A stretch of DNA of 27,110 nt from JABCZZ01 sp964454545 (GTDB lineage: Bacteria; Pseudomonadota; Alphaproteobacteria; Rickettsiales; JABCZZ01), in assembly GCA_964454545.1 (NCBI GenBank), contig CAYVTI010000031.1, forward strand, positions 1-27,110. The letters are read 5' to 3'. Within the stretch, counting starts at the first letter, position 1; the number at the start of each line of letters is the position of its first letter. Below the pieces are notes generated by a model. It was not told the DNA's origin and searched no databases. It was given only the letters and a program-made list of their open reading frames with translations. This document shows, in pieces, positions 6,973-16,100 of the stretch. A program made the position numbers and the translations under genes.

Positions 6973-8153
6973 GGTATAATGCTCGCTGCACCAATTCCGC
7001 CGGATGGAAACACTATATCTTTATTGACAAAGATATTGATAACCTGCCCCTGATCGATATTGATGGACGGCTGTATGTTTGCCGTGCTGTTTACAATCGT
7101 CTGGCCAACACTGCCGATGTTTTGCACCGCCGTCTGCATAGCAGTCGCCGTCGGAGAAGACACGGTAGTATATCCGTTAGGACCGCTCGTCGTGGTCTGC
7201 TGCTGGTTGCCGAAAAGCGCATCTCCTATCGCCGCAACCCCCACATCCAGCGCGCTCGTCAGAAGCGCCGTCGAGAACGCCTCGAAATATTTATTATCGA
7301 CGTCACCTGCCATGCCTGCGCGGCCAAGCGCTTCCACACCCGGCGAATTTATGGCAACATCCACGCCATCTGGGCGCACGACGCGCGTCCAGATAATAAA
7401 TACACGCGCCTGCCCACGCCTTACGGACGAATTGTAGGTTCCAATCAACCGCGAACCTTTCGGGATCAGTATGGCTCTTCCGGATTCGGCATAAGTATCG
7501 TGGCTTACGATAGCCCGTATCGTGCCCGGCAGGGTAGAATCTATTGCCGACTCCAGAACGGCCTGGATAAGCTTGCCCTGAACAATGGTCCGGTTAAGGT
7601 TTTTTACCTGTGTCGCCTCTACCGTCTCAGCGGAAGAATCCTCCACACTCTGCGCAAAAGCGCTATTAGGATCGCTGGAAGCGGATGATTTCTTTTTCTT
7701 TTCCTCAGACGAAGAGGCCAGACTCTTTCCTGATATCATGGGCGAATGAATCCTGGCTTTCAGCTGTTCGTTGGTAGGACCTGACTGGGCGCTAATCTGC
7801 GGGGGAGGAGGCGTCATCGTCGGAGGCGGAGGGGGAGGCTGGACGGGTGGGGCCACAGGCGGCGGAGCATTAAATGCGGCAGGCGCGGGAAGCATGTTCT
7901 CTGAAATATTATTATGGGTCGCTGGCGCGACAGGCTGCGGTTTATGTTTTTCAAGGGGTTTTTCCGATTTCGAGCCAAAAAACAGGGATTTGATTACTAT
8001 TGCGATAAACACCAGGGCCAGAACCACGACAACAACAATCTTTCCCGGCGCAGCAGCGACCGCGGGCCTGCCGGTATCGAGCGTCTCTTCCGCTCCCCCT
8101 TCATGCTCCCCAGGTTCGCCTGGAGGAAATTCGTTATTATGCTCTTGATCCAT
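6969..8153 (-). CDS. virB10: VirB10 T4SS channel scaffold protein
   Basis: 394 aa. A short acidic cytoplasmic N-terminus is followed by one transmembrane helix (about residues 34-57). A long proline-rich periplasmic linker at about 75-120 contains runs such as PPVAPPVQPPPPPP. A low-complexity Ser/Lys stretch SSEEKKKKSSASS lies near 150. The C-terminal VirB10/TrbI beta-barrel domain (about 195-394) contains GKLIQAVLESAIDSTLPG, IPKGSRLIGTYNS and the final NIFVNKDIVFP. VirB10 spans both membranes and forms the core complex with VirB7 and VirB9. The start has AGGGG about 6 bases upstream. It lies between virB9 (27-base gap) and virB11 (ATGA overlap). Confidence 0.95.
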   Translation of the reverse strand: MDQEHNNEFPPGEPGEHEGGAEETLDTGRPAVAAAPGKIVVVVVLALVFIAIVIKSLFFGSKSEKPLEKHKPQPVAPATHNNISENMLPAPAAFNAPPPVAPPVQPPPPPPTMTPPPPQISAQSGPTNEQLKARIHSPMISGKSLASSSEEKKKKSSASSDPNSAFAQSVEDSSAETVEATQVKNLNRTIVQGKLIQAVLESAIDSTLPGTIRAIVSHDTYAESGRAILIPKGSRLIGTYNSSVRRGQARVFIIWTRVVRPDGVDVAINSPGVEALGRAGMAGDVDNKYFEAFSTALLTSALDVGVAAIGDALFGNQQQTTTSGPNGYTTVSSPTATAMQTAVQNIGSVGQTIVNSTANIQPSINIDQGQVINIFVNKDIVFPSGGIGAASIIP

Positions 8154-8179
8154 TTATTCCCCTGTACACTCCATAGCAA

Positions 8180-9007
8180 CTAATTGTGAGCCAGCCTTTC
8201 ATTATACACGGTCACCTTGTATTCATCCTGCCGAATGCCAAATCGCGAAGACACGGCGTTGACCACCCAGTATTCCCCGTTATTAGAGGATGGAACAAGA
8301 TTTTCCTTTCCGCTATCGTCGATGACGGAAACAGTCGGGGCCGCATTCCCTATGGTACGCAGCTTGAAGTAAGTGGACTTTCCATCGTCAAATACTTTAA
8401 GCGGAGCGATCTCGTCATTGCCGGTGAATGTGTAATCATAGTTATATGCCACCTTGTCTGCAGGTGCGCTGGCAGGCATGACAGAGACAGGCTCCGCCTT
8501 CATCCCATCCGAATATTGCGCCGCTGAATTTTTCTTGTCCCCCGGATAGAAGAACCTCACAACGTAAACCAGCTCTTCGTTGGGCGTTACCGGCGCAGGG
8601 ACGGAGACAAGATCAAACTGATAGGCATGCTTGTTGGTTATCACCGTCATGTTGGTGCGGGCATTAGCAAGCAGAGCCCGGATAAAAAGGCGCCTGCCCG
8701 AAGGCATCACCTGAAATGGAACGCGATCACCAAGCGATAGGGTTTCAACTTCCTCATTCTGCCCGAATTCTATATTGGACTGGTATCCATAATGGGTCAC
8801 GACGTTGAAAACATCGTTTTCACTATACACGAAAGTTTTTATGCGGCTGTCAGTGGCGACAGGAACGGGGGCGCCGGCAGCAAAGGCCGGAAGGGAATGG
8901 GCAAGGCAGCCAACAATGAATACGGAGAAAAACAGAATTGAAAAACCTGACGGAGCGACATGCAAAGCATTGTTTCTCTGTCTTGGAATCCCCATATTTA
9001 TACCCAT
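8180..9007 (-). CDS. virB9: VirB9 T4SS outer-membrane core protein
   Basis: 275 aa. The N-terminal signal has a hydrophobic core at about residues 22-42 and a probable signal peptidase I site after AFA (residue 43). Residues 31-34 read IVGC, which fits a lipobox and is noted as an oddity. The mature protein has the VirB9/CagX pattern: DSRIKTFVYSENDVF (about 53-67), LGDRVPFQVMPSGRRLFIRAL, NMTVITNKHAYQFDL, then the C-terminal beta domain with YNYDYTFTG, FDDGKSTYFKL and FGIRQDEYKVTVYN. It pairs with VirB7 and VirB10 in the outer-membrane core complex, though no virB7 was found nearby. The start ATG has AGGG 7 bases upstream; a second in-frame ATG lies four codons later. Confidence 0.94.
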   Translation of the reverse strand: MGINMGIPRQRNNALHVAPSGFSILFFSVFIVGCLAHSLPAFAAGAPVPVATDSRIKTFVYSENDVFNVVTHYGYQSNIEFGQNEEVETLSLGDRVPFQVMPSGRRLFIRALLANARTNMTVITNKHAYQFDLVSVPAPVTPNEELVYVVRFFYPGDKKNSAAQYSDGMKAEPVSVMPASAPADKVAYNYDYTFTGNDEIAPLKVFDDGKSTYFKLRTIGNAAPTVSVIDDSGKENLVPSSNNGEYWVVNAVSSRFGIRQDEYKVTVYNERLAHN

Positions 9008-9027
9008 AAATAACCCTAAATTCCTGT

Positions 9028-9738
9028 TTATGGCATTACACTGTCGTCATCCACGCGATAGCTCGTAACCTGAAACCCCATAGGATTTAAATAACGATCT
9101 TCCAGCGATAATTCAAGCTCAACATATTTGAATTCTATTAATATCAGCTTCTGTGACACTTTGGTCTGGGAGTTTCTGGTCCTTTCCACAACCTGCGCTT
9201 TCACCAGATATCTTAAAATATCTGTACTGGTTTTGCCCTCCTTGCGCTTATCGAGCAACTTGATGCTGGCAATATGTATCTCCCTTGAGCCAGTAGATCC
9301 AAGCCTCATCCCCGGACTATCGGGATTGCTGAGCGCAATCTCCTGCTGGTACTGGACGAATACGGGCTGTTCAGACAAAATATGCACCAGGGCATAATTA
9401 TAATAGTTCCTGTCCGGAGCACCAAGGAACGACTCCCGCGCACGGCAATACTGGACGACAAAATACTGGTTAACCGCCTCATTCCCGGTAATTTCGCGAG
9501 ATTTCACCGGATCGACCACCTGGGTGACGCCGGTCTTCTGATCCACCTGAATGACAAACGGCTCTACGGTCTTAAGGGGCGCGAGCTGGGAGACAGAAAA
9601 TGTCGCAACCAGAGAAAGGACCAAAGCAAACAAGGCGATAAGGGCGAGGAAATTTCTCTGAACCGATACGAACTCATAACGGTCATTGTACCAGCTTTTC
9701 TTTTCAACTACCGGAATATCTTTTTTATTGCCTGCCAC
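9028..9738 (-). CDS. virB8: VirB8 T4SS inner-membrane assembly factor
   Basis: 236 aa. A cytoplasmic N-terminus (about 1-30) ending WYNDRYEFVSVQRN is followed by one transmembrane helix (about 31-52), then a periplasmic NTF2-like domain. The domain carries PFVIQVDQKTGVTQVV, Y-VVQYCRARESF and, near the C-terminus, NPMGFQVTSYRVDDD, which is the conserved NPxG motif of VirB8 needed for assembly contacts. VirB8 is a nucleation factor linking VirB6, VirB9 and VirB10. The gene starts at a GTG with a GGATAGG-like site upstream. It is separated from the preceding 113-aa gene by 68 bases and from virB9 by 20 bases. Confidence 0.95.
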   Translation of the reverse strand: MAGNKKDIPVVEKKSWYNDRYEFVSVQRNFLALIALFALVLSLVATFSVSQLAPLKTVEPFVIQVDQKTGVTQVVDPVKSREITGNEAVNQYFVVQYCRARESFLGAPDRNYYNYALVHILSEQPVFVQYQQEIALSNPDSPGMRLGSTGSREIHIASIKLLDKRKEGKTSTDILRYLVKAQVVERTRNSQTKVSQKLILIEFKYVELELSLEDRYLNPMGFQVTSYRVDDDSVMP

Positions 9739-9806
9739 TTTTGCAACTACCTATCCTTAATATTTAGCGCACCACTCCCTTTACACCCTACAACAGAATG
9801 TCCGGA

Positions 9807-10148
9807 TCATCCGTTGTTTTCGCCTGAGCGGCGAAGATTGGTGGCAATCTCATGCGCCTTTTCCGCGCTCGGTATATCCACCATTATCTGGTGATTGAAC
9901 CCGTATTCGGTTTCCATTTTCTTGCGCACTTCGTCCGAGGGCTCGCCTTCGCCAGCCTCTATGATCACTCCAAAATCTTCGGGATAAAAGGTGCCGCTCT
10001 TTTGCGCCGCCATGAAAGACTCGAGCCTGTCGGCCCGCACCGCCACATAAGCGTATATGGAATTGCCATCGGGATTTTCACCGCGCACCAGAAGAATGCA
10101 TACGGTTTTTTCAGCGATGATCTGCTCGGAAATGGACAGTTTTGTCAA
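9807..10148 (-). CDS. Uncharacterised 113-aa protein at the head of the virB8-virB11 unit
   Basis: 113 aa, soluble, with no signal peptide or membrane helix. It appears to be a mixed alpha/beta protein with a central VRADRLESFMAAQKSG segment and a charged, acidic second half (EAGEGEPSDEVRKK). I do not recognise the family. The start is a TTG whose last bases overlap the stop of the small upstream ORF as TTGA, which suggests coupled translation; no better start exists nearby. It is co-directional with virB8, 68 bases before it, so it could be a T4SS accessory or effector-related factor. That is inference from position only. Confidence 0.7.
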   Translation of the reverse strand: MTKLSISEQIIAEKTVCILLVRGENPDGNSIYAYVAVRADRLESFMAAQKSGTFYPEDFGVIIEAGEGEPSDEVRKKMETEYGFNHQIMVDIPSAEKAHEIATNLRRSGENNG

Positions 10149-10297
10149 GATTGCAACCCCATTCTTTTCATTTTTCGCACTTGAAGATAAAACAATGATT
10201 TATACCAGTCAAGCAACAAAAGCTGCCGGAGGAGACGGTATTGTGACAAAATTGCCTTCTGGACTTCCGGGGCGATATCGTTAAGATTTGTTGGCAT
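10145..10297 (-). CDS. Small 50-aa uncharacterised protein
   Basis: 50 aa from ATG 10297. It starts MPTNLNDIAPEVQKAILSQY, has a leucine-rich helix (LLRQLLLLDWYKSLF) and a basic end (VRKMKRMGLQS). There is no lipobox, so it is not a VirB7. Support comes from an AGGA site 8 bases before the ATG and a 4-base TTGA overlap with the next gene. The frame is open further upstream (to 10363), but that extension would lie inside the divergent acyltransferase gene. Its ATG is immediately adjacent to the ATG of that divergent gene (CATATG). Function unknown; it may be a small partner of the 113-aa protein. Confidence 0.5.
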   Translation of the reverse strand: MPTNLNDIAPEVQKAILSQYRLLRQLLLLDWYKSLFYLQVRKMKRMGLQS

Positions 10298-11461
10298 ATG
10301 GCAATTCCTGAATCCATCGCCGCCAGTGATGCATTGGCAATTCCGGCGGACGGCCAAGCCCATGCAGGCGCCGGAAAGCTCCCTGACTATATTCCCGCCC
10401 TGGACGGATTCCGCGCCATCGCCATTTTACTGGTCGTATTCTCCCATGCCGGAATGGGGGCAGAAAAATGGTTTCCCGGCATGTTGGGGGTTGTTTGTTT
10501 TTTTGTCATCAGCGGCTTTCTTATCACACGCCAGATAATTGCGGAAATAGAGCAGACCCGTCATTTCAACATACCCATGTTCTATATGCGGCGCATATTG
10601 CGCCTGCTGCCCACGATCCTGCTGTACCTTTTTCTGTTTACCCCCGTCCTGCGCCATCTCGGCGCTTCTATCACGACAGCGCACATCGCAAGCGGCATAT
10701 TATATATGGCCAATTACTATCATATATTCATCGGTTATCCGCCTTACAATCCAATGCCGATCCTGTGGTCTCTGTCCGTAGAGGAACACTATTATATAGT
10801 ATTCCCCTTCCTCATGCTTGCTTTCCGCCAGGACATGAAAGCCGCCCTGCCGCTGCTCATAAGCCTGCTGTTTGCCGCACTTGCTTGGCGCGCAGCCCTG
10901 TACAATCTCTGTCACGGACAGACGCTTCCGGTATGTGGCGTTAACGAAAAAGCGCGCATGCACGGCACGGACGCGATATTTGACTGCATCATCTACGGAG
11001 CAGCCGCAGCGTTCGCCCTGCGCTACCATTACCGGGAAATCCGCTCTATGCTTATCCATAAAAAAGCGTTTGCAGCAGCCATTATTTTGCTGATCTTCAG
11101 CCTGATTTTGCGTAATCCTCTGTTCCGCGACACCTTACGCTATAGCATGCAGTCGGCATGCTGTGCGGTGATAATCCTCAATGTGATTCACGGCAATCCT
11201 GCCCGGCTGGAAAGATGGCTCAGCCACCCCTGGATGGTGTTCACCGGCAGGATATCCTACGCGCTATACCTGATGCATTTTGGCGTGCTTGTCACTCTGG
11301 AAGCTGCCTGGGGCAAACAATATTTTGACAGTCCCATAGAGAGTTCGCTATATCTCATCCTGTCGTTTCTTATAGCCGCCTGTTCCTATTTTCTGGTAGA
11401 AAAACCCATGATCACGGTGCGAAAGAAATTTTTCCACTCCTCCACGGCAGGTGTAAAATGA
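10298..11461 (+). CDS. Acyltransferase-3 family membrane protein (OafA/YrhL-like)
   Basis: 387 aa, with about ten transmembrane segments. Signature motifs in order: DGFRAIAILLVVFSHAG (about residues 35-51, with the conserved His of the active site), GVVCFFVISGFLITRQI (about 64-80), RRILRLLPT (about 101-109) and PILWSLSVEEHYYIVFP (about 152-168, the conserved W-S-L-S-V-E-E box). The family transfers acyl groups, usually acetyl, to sugars of O-antigen, exopolysaccharide or peptidoglycan in the inner membrane. It opens an overlapping operon with an AlgD-type dehydrogenase and a glycosyltransferase-lyase fusion, so its acceptor is probably that polysaccharide (inference). The ATG has no clear ribosome site and abuts a divergent start. 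The final TGA overlaps the next small gene as ATGA. Confidence 0.9.
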   Translation: MAIPESIAASDALAIPADGQAHAGAGKLPDYIPALDGFRAIAILLVVFSHAGMGAEKWFPGMLGVVCFFVISGFLITRQIIAEIEQTRHFNIPMFYMRRILRLLPTILLYLFLFTPVLRHLGASITTAHIASGILYMANYYHIFIGYPPYNPMPILWSLSVEEHYYIVFPFLMLAFRQDMKAALPLLISLLFAALAWRAALYNLCHGQTLPVCGVNEKARMHGTDAIFDCIIYGAAAAFALRYHYREIRSMLIHKKAFAAAIILLIFSLILRNPLFRDTLRYSMQSACCAVIILNVIHGNPARLERWLSHPWMVFTGRISYALYLMHFGVLVTLEAAWGKQYFDSPIESSLYLILSFLIAACSYFLVEKPMITVRKKFFHSSTAGVK

Positions 11462-11625
11462 CGACAGACTCGCGTGGGCGCAAGAGATCCACGGATAGGA
11501 TAAGGGCCGCCAACCTGCTCGCCCAGCCCGACCTGCAGCTTACCGAAGCTGCGCTGCTTAACGAACTGAATTCCCTGCGCAAGGATATCGTGGAAATAAA
11601 AAACTTACTGACGCATAGAAAATGA
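11458..11625 (+). CDS. Small 55-aa basic protein inside the polysaccharide operon
   Basis: 55 codons plus stop. The product begins MTTDSRGRKRSTDRIRAANL and ends with a predicted amphipathic helix (LLNELNSLRKDIVEIKNLL) and HRK. The ATG overlaps the acyltransferase stop by ATGA, and its own TGA overlaps the algD-like ATG, again as ATGA. Two perfect four-base couplings flanking one short frame make a real gene likely. The composition (basic N-terminus, then a heptad-like hydrophobic spacing) suggests a DNA-, lipid- or protein-binding helix, possibly self-associating. I do not recognise the family. Confidence 0.72.
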   Translation: MTTDSRGRKRSTDRIRAANLLAQPDLQLTEAALLNELNSLRKDIVEIKNLLTHRK

Positions 11626-12935
11626 AAATCAGCGTATTCGGATTAGGGTATGTAGGCGCAGTATCTGCAGCATGCCTTGCCGAATTGGGGCACGAAGTTA
11701 CCGGCGTTGATATCTCGCGACAGATTATCGATAATTACAATTCAGGCGCCATGCGCTTCGCTGAAGCGGGGCTGGCGGAACTTACGGCAAAGCATATGCA
11801 ATCAGGCCGTTTGAAAGTCACTTCCGACGACAGGATGGCGGTGCTCGGCAGCGCAGCCTCCATGATATGCGTAGGCACGCCAAGCAGGGACGGCGGCGAT
11901 ACGGATTATTCCTCGCTTGAGAAAGTATGCGAAAGCGTAGGAAAAACTCTCTCCGGAAAAAAAGGCTTTTATGCCGTGATTGTGCGCTCAACTGTTTTTC
12001 CGGGCACGCTGCGAAATCTTGTCATTCCATTACTGGAACGCATAAGCGGCAAAAAAGCAGGGAAAGATTTCGGCGTATGCCACAACCCTGAATTCCTGCG
12101 CGAAGGCAGCGCGATTGATGATTTCCGCCACCCTTCAAGAACGGTCATCGGCGCAACCGACGAACGCTGCGGCGATATAGCACAGAAGATATATGAGTCG
12201 CTGCCCGCGGAGGTGATACGCTGTTCCGTGGAAACAAGCGAGATGGTGAAATATACCGACAATGCATGGCATGCCGCAAAGGTAGTTTTTGCCAACGAGA
12301 CCGGAGCGCTATGCAAATCCCTCGGCATAGATAGCCACGCCGTCATGGATATATTCTGCAGGGATACCAAGCTTAACCTTTCGCCAAGCTACCTGAAACC
12401 CGGCTTTGCTTTCGGCGGTTCCTGCCTGCCCAAGGACCTGCGCGCGCTCAATTACCACGCAAGGCAATCCGGAATAAAAACTCCGCTGCTTGACTCGCTA
12501 CTTGCCTCCAACCGTGGACATATCCGGTCGGGCCTCGATCTCATCCTTGCTGCAAAGAAGAAGTCCATCGGTTTCCTGGGACTGAGTTTCAAGGCCGGAA
12601 CGGATGACCTGCGCGAAAGCCCCCTGACGGAACTGGTACGCCAGCTGCTTGAAAAAGGATATGACGTAAAAATATACGACAGCCATGTCAATATCTCAGC
12701 TCTTTCCGATGCAAATCGTGATTACATGCTCCGCATCCTGCCCGGCATTGAACGGCTACTGGTAAATACTATTGATGAAGCGCTCAGGGATTCCGAAGTG
12801 CTGGTCATAGGAAACAGAATGCCAGAGATCGCATCGGTCGCAAAACGGCTGCGTCCCGGACAAACAGTGATCGATTTCGTGCGTGTCCGTGCCATTGAAG
12901 AAGCGCACCCCGATTATCACGGGATATGCTGGTAA
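11622..12935 (+). CDS. algD: GDP-mannose 6-dehydrogenase (AlgD-type)
   Basis: 437 aa, an NAD-dependent four-electron sugar-nucleotide dehydrogenase (UDP-glucose/GDP-mannose dehydrogenase superfamily). It has the Rossmann motif GLGYVG (7-12), ICVGTPS (82-88), VRSTVFPGT (121-129), NPEFLREGSAI (155-165), the substrate Lys in the NAWHAAKV segment (214-221), and the active-site box FGGSCLPKD (264-272) with Cys268. The C-terminal domain has GLSFKAGTDDLRESPL, and the protein ends GICW. The ending, the FGGSCLPKD spacing and the total length fit AlgD (GDP-mannose to GDP-mannuronate, EC 1.1.1.132) better than UDP-glucose dehydrogenases, though substrate is not proven by sequence alone. The operon context of acyltransferase and heparinase/alginate-lyase-like domain agrees with a uronic-acid polymer. 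ATGA overlap upstream. Confidence 0.88.
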   Translation: MKISVFGLGYVGAVSAACLAELGHEVTGVDISRQIIDNYNSGAMRFAEAGLAELTAKHMQSGRLKVTSDDRMAVLGSAASMICVGTPSRDGGDTDYSSLEKVCESVGKTLSGKKGFYAVIVRSTVFPGTLRNLVIPLLERISGKKAGKDFGVCHNPEFLREGSAIDDFRHPSRTVIGATDERCGDIAQKIYESLPAEVIRCSVETSEMVKYTDNAWHAAKVVFANETGALCKSLGIDSHAVMDIFCRDTKLNLSPSYLKPGFAFGGSCLPKDLRALNYHARQSGIKTPLLDSLLASNRGHIRSGLDLILAAKKKSIGFLGLSFKAGTDDLRESPLTELVRQLLEKGYDVKIYDSHVNISALSDANRDYMLRILPGIERLLVNTIDEALRDSEVLVIGNRMPEIASVAKRLRPGQTVIDFVRVRAIEEAHPDYHGICW

Positions 12936-12940
12936 ACACC

Positions 12941-13126
12941 ATGTCCGATCCGTATTATTACATCGAATTCATACAAATCGACAACCAGGTGAAGGTAACG
13001 GCCATAGACCCGGAGACGGGACAGGAAGCCTCGACCATCTGCCCGGGTTCCACCAGCCGCAAGGACATGTCAAACCTGGCGATAAAAAAACTGCGATACA
13101 TACTGAAGAAACCAGGAAATGAATAA
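12941..13126 (+). CDS. DUF6898-like small conserved protein
   Basis: 61 aa from ATG 12941 (66 aa if ATG 12926 is used, which would overlap the algD stop by 10 bases). It begins MSDPYYYIEFIQIDNQVKVTA and has IDPETGQEAS and a basic C-terminal helix (AIKKLRYILKKPGNE). The YIEFIQ-x-x-x-x-VKVTAIDP-x-TG pattern resembles a small alphaproteobacterial family that I recall as DUF6898; the family name is from memory and unverified. No catalytic residues are evident. The last 8 bases overlap the start of the following glycosyltransferase-lyase gene, which supports coupling. Function unknown. Confidence 0.75.
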   Translation: MSDPYYYIEFIQIDNQVKVTAIDPETGQEASTICPGSTSRKDMSNLAIKKLRYILKKPGNE

Positions 13127-16100
13127 GCGCGTTCTTATCATTGTGCAGAACCTGCCTGTGCCTTTTGACCGCAGGGTCTGGCAGGAGGCAGTGACGCTCA
13201 AGGAGAACGGCTATCTGGTCAGCGTCATATGTCCCAAAGGCAGGAATTTCAGCACATCGTATGAATGCATGCGCGGCATACATATTTACCGTTATCCTCC
13301 CCTGCTTGAAGCAAAAAGCGCGCTGGGATATTTCGCGGAATACGCATGGGCCTTGCTCTGCCAGTTCCATCTGGCGGTCAGAATTTATTTCGTGCATGGG
13401 TTTGCCGTTATTCACGCCTGCAACCCGCCGGACACTATTTTTCTCATCGGAGGACTCTTTAAATTTCTTCTCGGTAAAAAATTCATCTTCGATCACCACG
13501 ACATCAACCCCGAGTTATATGAAGCCAAATTCGGCAGGCGCGGTTTTTTCCATAGGACATTGCTCCTGTGCGAGCAGCTTACCTTCCGCCTCGCCGATAT
13601 TTCCATCGCCACGAATAACAGTTACCAGGAAATCGCTGTCGAACGCGGACGCATGAAACCTGAGAATGTATTCGTCGTGCGCTCCGGACCGGACCTTGAG
13701 CGTATGCAGATAATGGAACCTGTGCCTGCGCTCAAGCATGGGAAACAATATCTCGTTGGTTATGTCGGCGTCATGGGAAAGCAGGAAGGGATAGAATACC
13801 TGCTTGCGGCGGCATGTCATATCGTCCGCGATTTAAAACGCACGGACATCCACTTTACCCTGGTGGGTGACGGAACGGAGCTCATGCATCTTAAAAATAT
13901 TGCGGCATCTAAGCATATTTCCGCGTTCATTAATTTTACCGGCAGAATTCCGGATAACGATTTGCTTGCCATTCTCAGTACTGCCGATGTCTGCGTAAAT
14001 CCAGACGAAGTCAATCCGATGAATGACAAATCCACCATGAATAAGATCATGGAATATATGGCGCTCGGAAAACCCATCGTTCAGTTTGATGTCACGGAAG
14101 GAAAATTTTCCGCGCAAGACGCCTCTCTTTACGCAAAACCTAATGATGCTGCGGATTTTGCCGCGAAGATCATAGAGCTTATCGACGATCCTGAGAAACG
14201 CGCCACGATGGGCGGCATCGGCAGGGCAAGGATTGAGAACGAACTCGCATGGAAATACGAAGTTCCGAAACTGCTGGCCGCTTACGGCAAATTATTTGCC
14301 GGGGACAGCTTATACGAAAAATACGCCTGGTGCTTTCACCGGCTTGGAGCGATGTCGCCACCGGAGATACTTCACCGCGTTATCGAGCAGGTTAAACGTA
14401 AAATCGACTGCTACCATCCCTCTCTTCCAGGCGAAAAAGATCACGGCGGCTTACCCGTGATTCCGTTGCTACGCGAGAAGCTGAAGGCATGGCAGGCTCC
14501 GCAACCGCTCCTTCTGCAATGGGAAAATTTACGCGAACAGGCTTATGCAGGAAATTTTTTTCTGCTGGGGCAAACGTGGCCGCAATGTGGCGCGCATGAA
14601 AAATGGCATCTCGATCCGGTAACCGGAAAATCCTGGCCAGCGAACCGGTACTGCTTCGTTATCAACTTCCGCCACCAGAATAAATACGGCGACGTAAAAT
14701 ATGTCTGGGAGATGAACCGCCTGCAATACCTGCAGCCGCTTGCCGCCCTCGCGTTCATGCAGAATGACGGAAAACTTGCCACCTTCTGCGCAAATGAAAT
14801 AGAGAGCTGGATCGACCGCAATCCGCCCTATCTTGGCATCAACTGGGCATCTGGTATCGAGCTGGCGCTGCGCGTTATCAGCATCATGATTGTTATGACT
14901 CTCCTCACGGAACATATCACGGCGGCACAACGCATAAAAATCTGGAAAACGATCGAAGCGCATGCCTTATGGATCGAGCGTTACCCTTCCCGGTACAGCT
15001 CCGCCAATAATCACAAGGCTGCGGAAGGGCTGGGGCTTTTTCTGATCGGCGCGCTGTGCCCTGCCCTTGCCCGCGCCGGACACTGGAAGAAACAAGGTTG
15101 GAAAATGCTCTGCGAATCGGCGCATGACCTGATATTGCCGGACGGCACAGGCGCGGAGCAGGCTATCTCCTACACAGCGTTTATTCTGGATATTCTGATG
15201 TTCGGAAAACGTATTGCAGAAACATCTGTGAGGGCACATGGAGAAACGCAAGTGACGTCCCCTTACAAGAAAAATCTCATTCCTGATTATTACTCTGGAC
15301 GACTCGCGCTTTGCAGCGAGTACCTGCGCTGGTGCACCGACATGAACGGCACCTATCCGCGCATAGGTGATGACGACGAGGGAAAAGTGCTGGAAGAACA
15401 TCTCGGTCAAATAATTCTGGACACTCCCCTCACCCCTGCCCCACCCTCCGGAATGAAAACATTTCCAGACGGCGGGCACACTCTCTGGCGCTACAACACG
15501 AACGGAAAAGAGATACTGCTTGCAATGGATCACGGGGCGCTCGGCTATTCCTCCATCGCCGCGCACGGGCATGCCGACAGTCTTGCGATCTGGTTGCATA
15601 TCGACGGACAGCCAGTACTGGTGGATGCAGGCACGTACCTTTATCATTCGGGCGGCGAGTGGAGAACCTATTTCCGCGGCACCGCAGCGCACAATACTTT
15701 ATGCGTGGAGAAGACCGACTCCAGCACGATGGCGGGACACTTCAACTGGTCACACAAGGCGCATGCGGAACTGATAAAGAACACATGCGAGAACGGCTTC
15801 TGGAAAGTGGAAGCGGAACATGACGGCTATAAAAGGACGTTCGGGACGATACACCGCCGCGCGCTACAGGTCATGCCCGGACGCGGGTTTGAAGTGCAGG
15901 ATGTTTTGCTCGGCGGCAAGATACTCTACGCGGAAATCGGCTTCCTTATTCACCCCGCCCTTGAAATTGAACGGCATGGCGATTCCATCTACATAAAAAA
16001 AGGCAAAAACATATTCCTGCGCATATCCCACAAAAGCCCGCTTTCCTTCTCTCTGGAAAACGCGTGGCACTCGCCGCGTTTTGGCGAAAAGGAAAAAGCC

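Noticed and set aside
7771..8148. Glycine-rich plus-strand frame
   Set aside because: It is the complement of the proline-rich linker of virB10.
14967..15692. 241-aa minus-strand frame
   Set aside because: It is antisense to the heparinase-like domain, which has clear family motifs.
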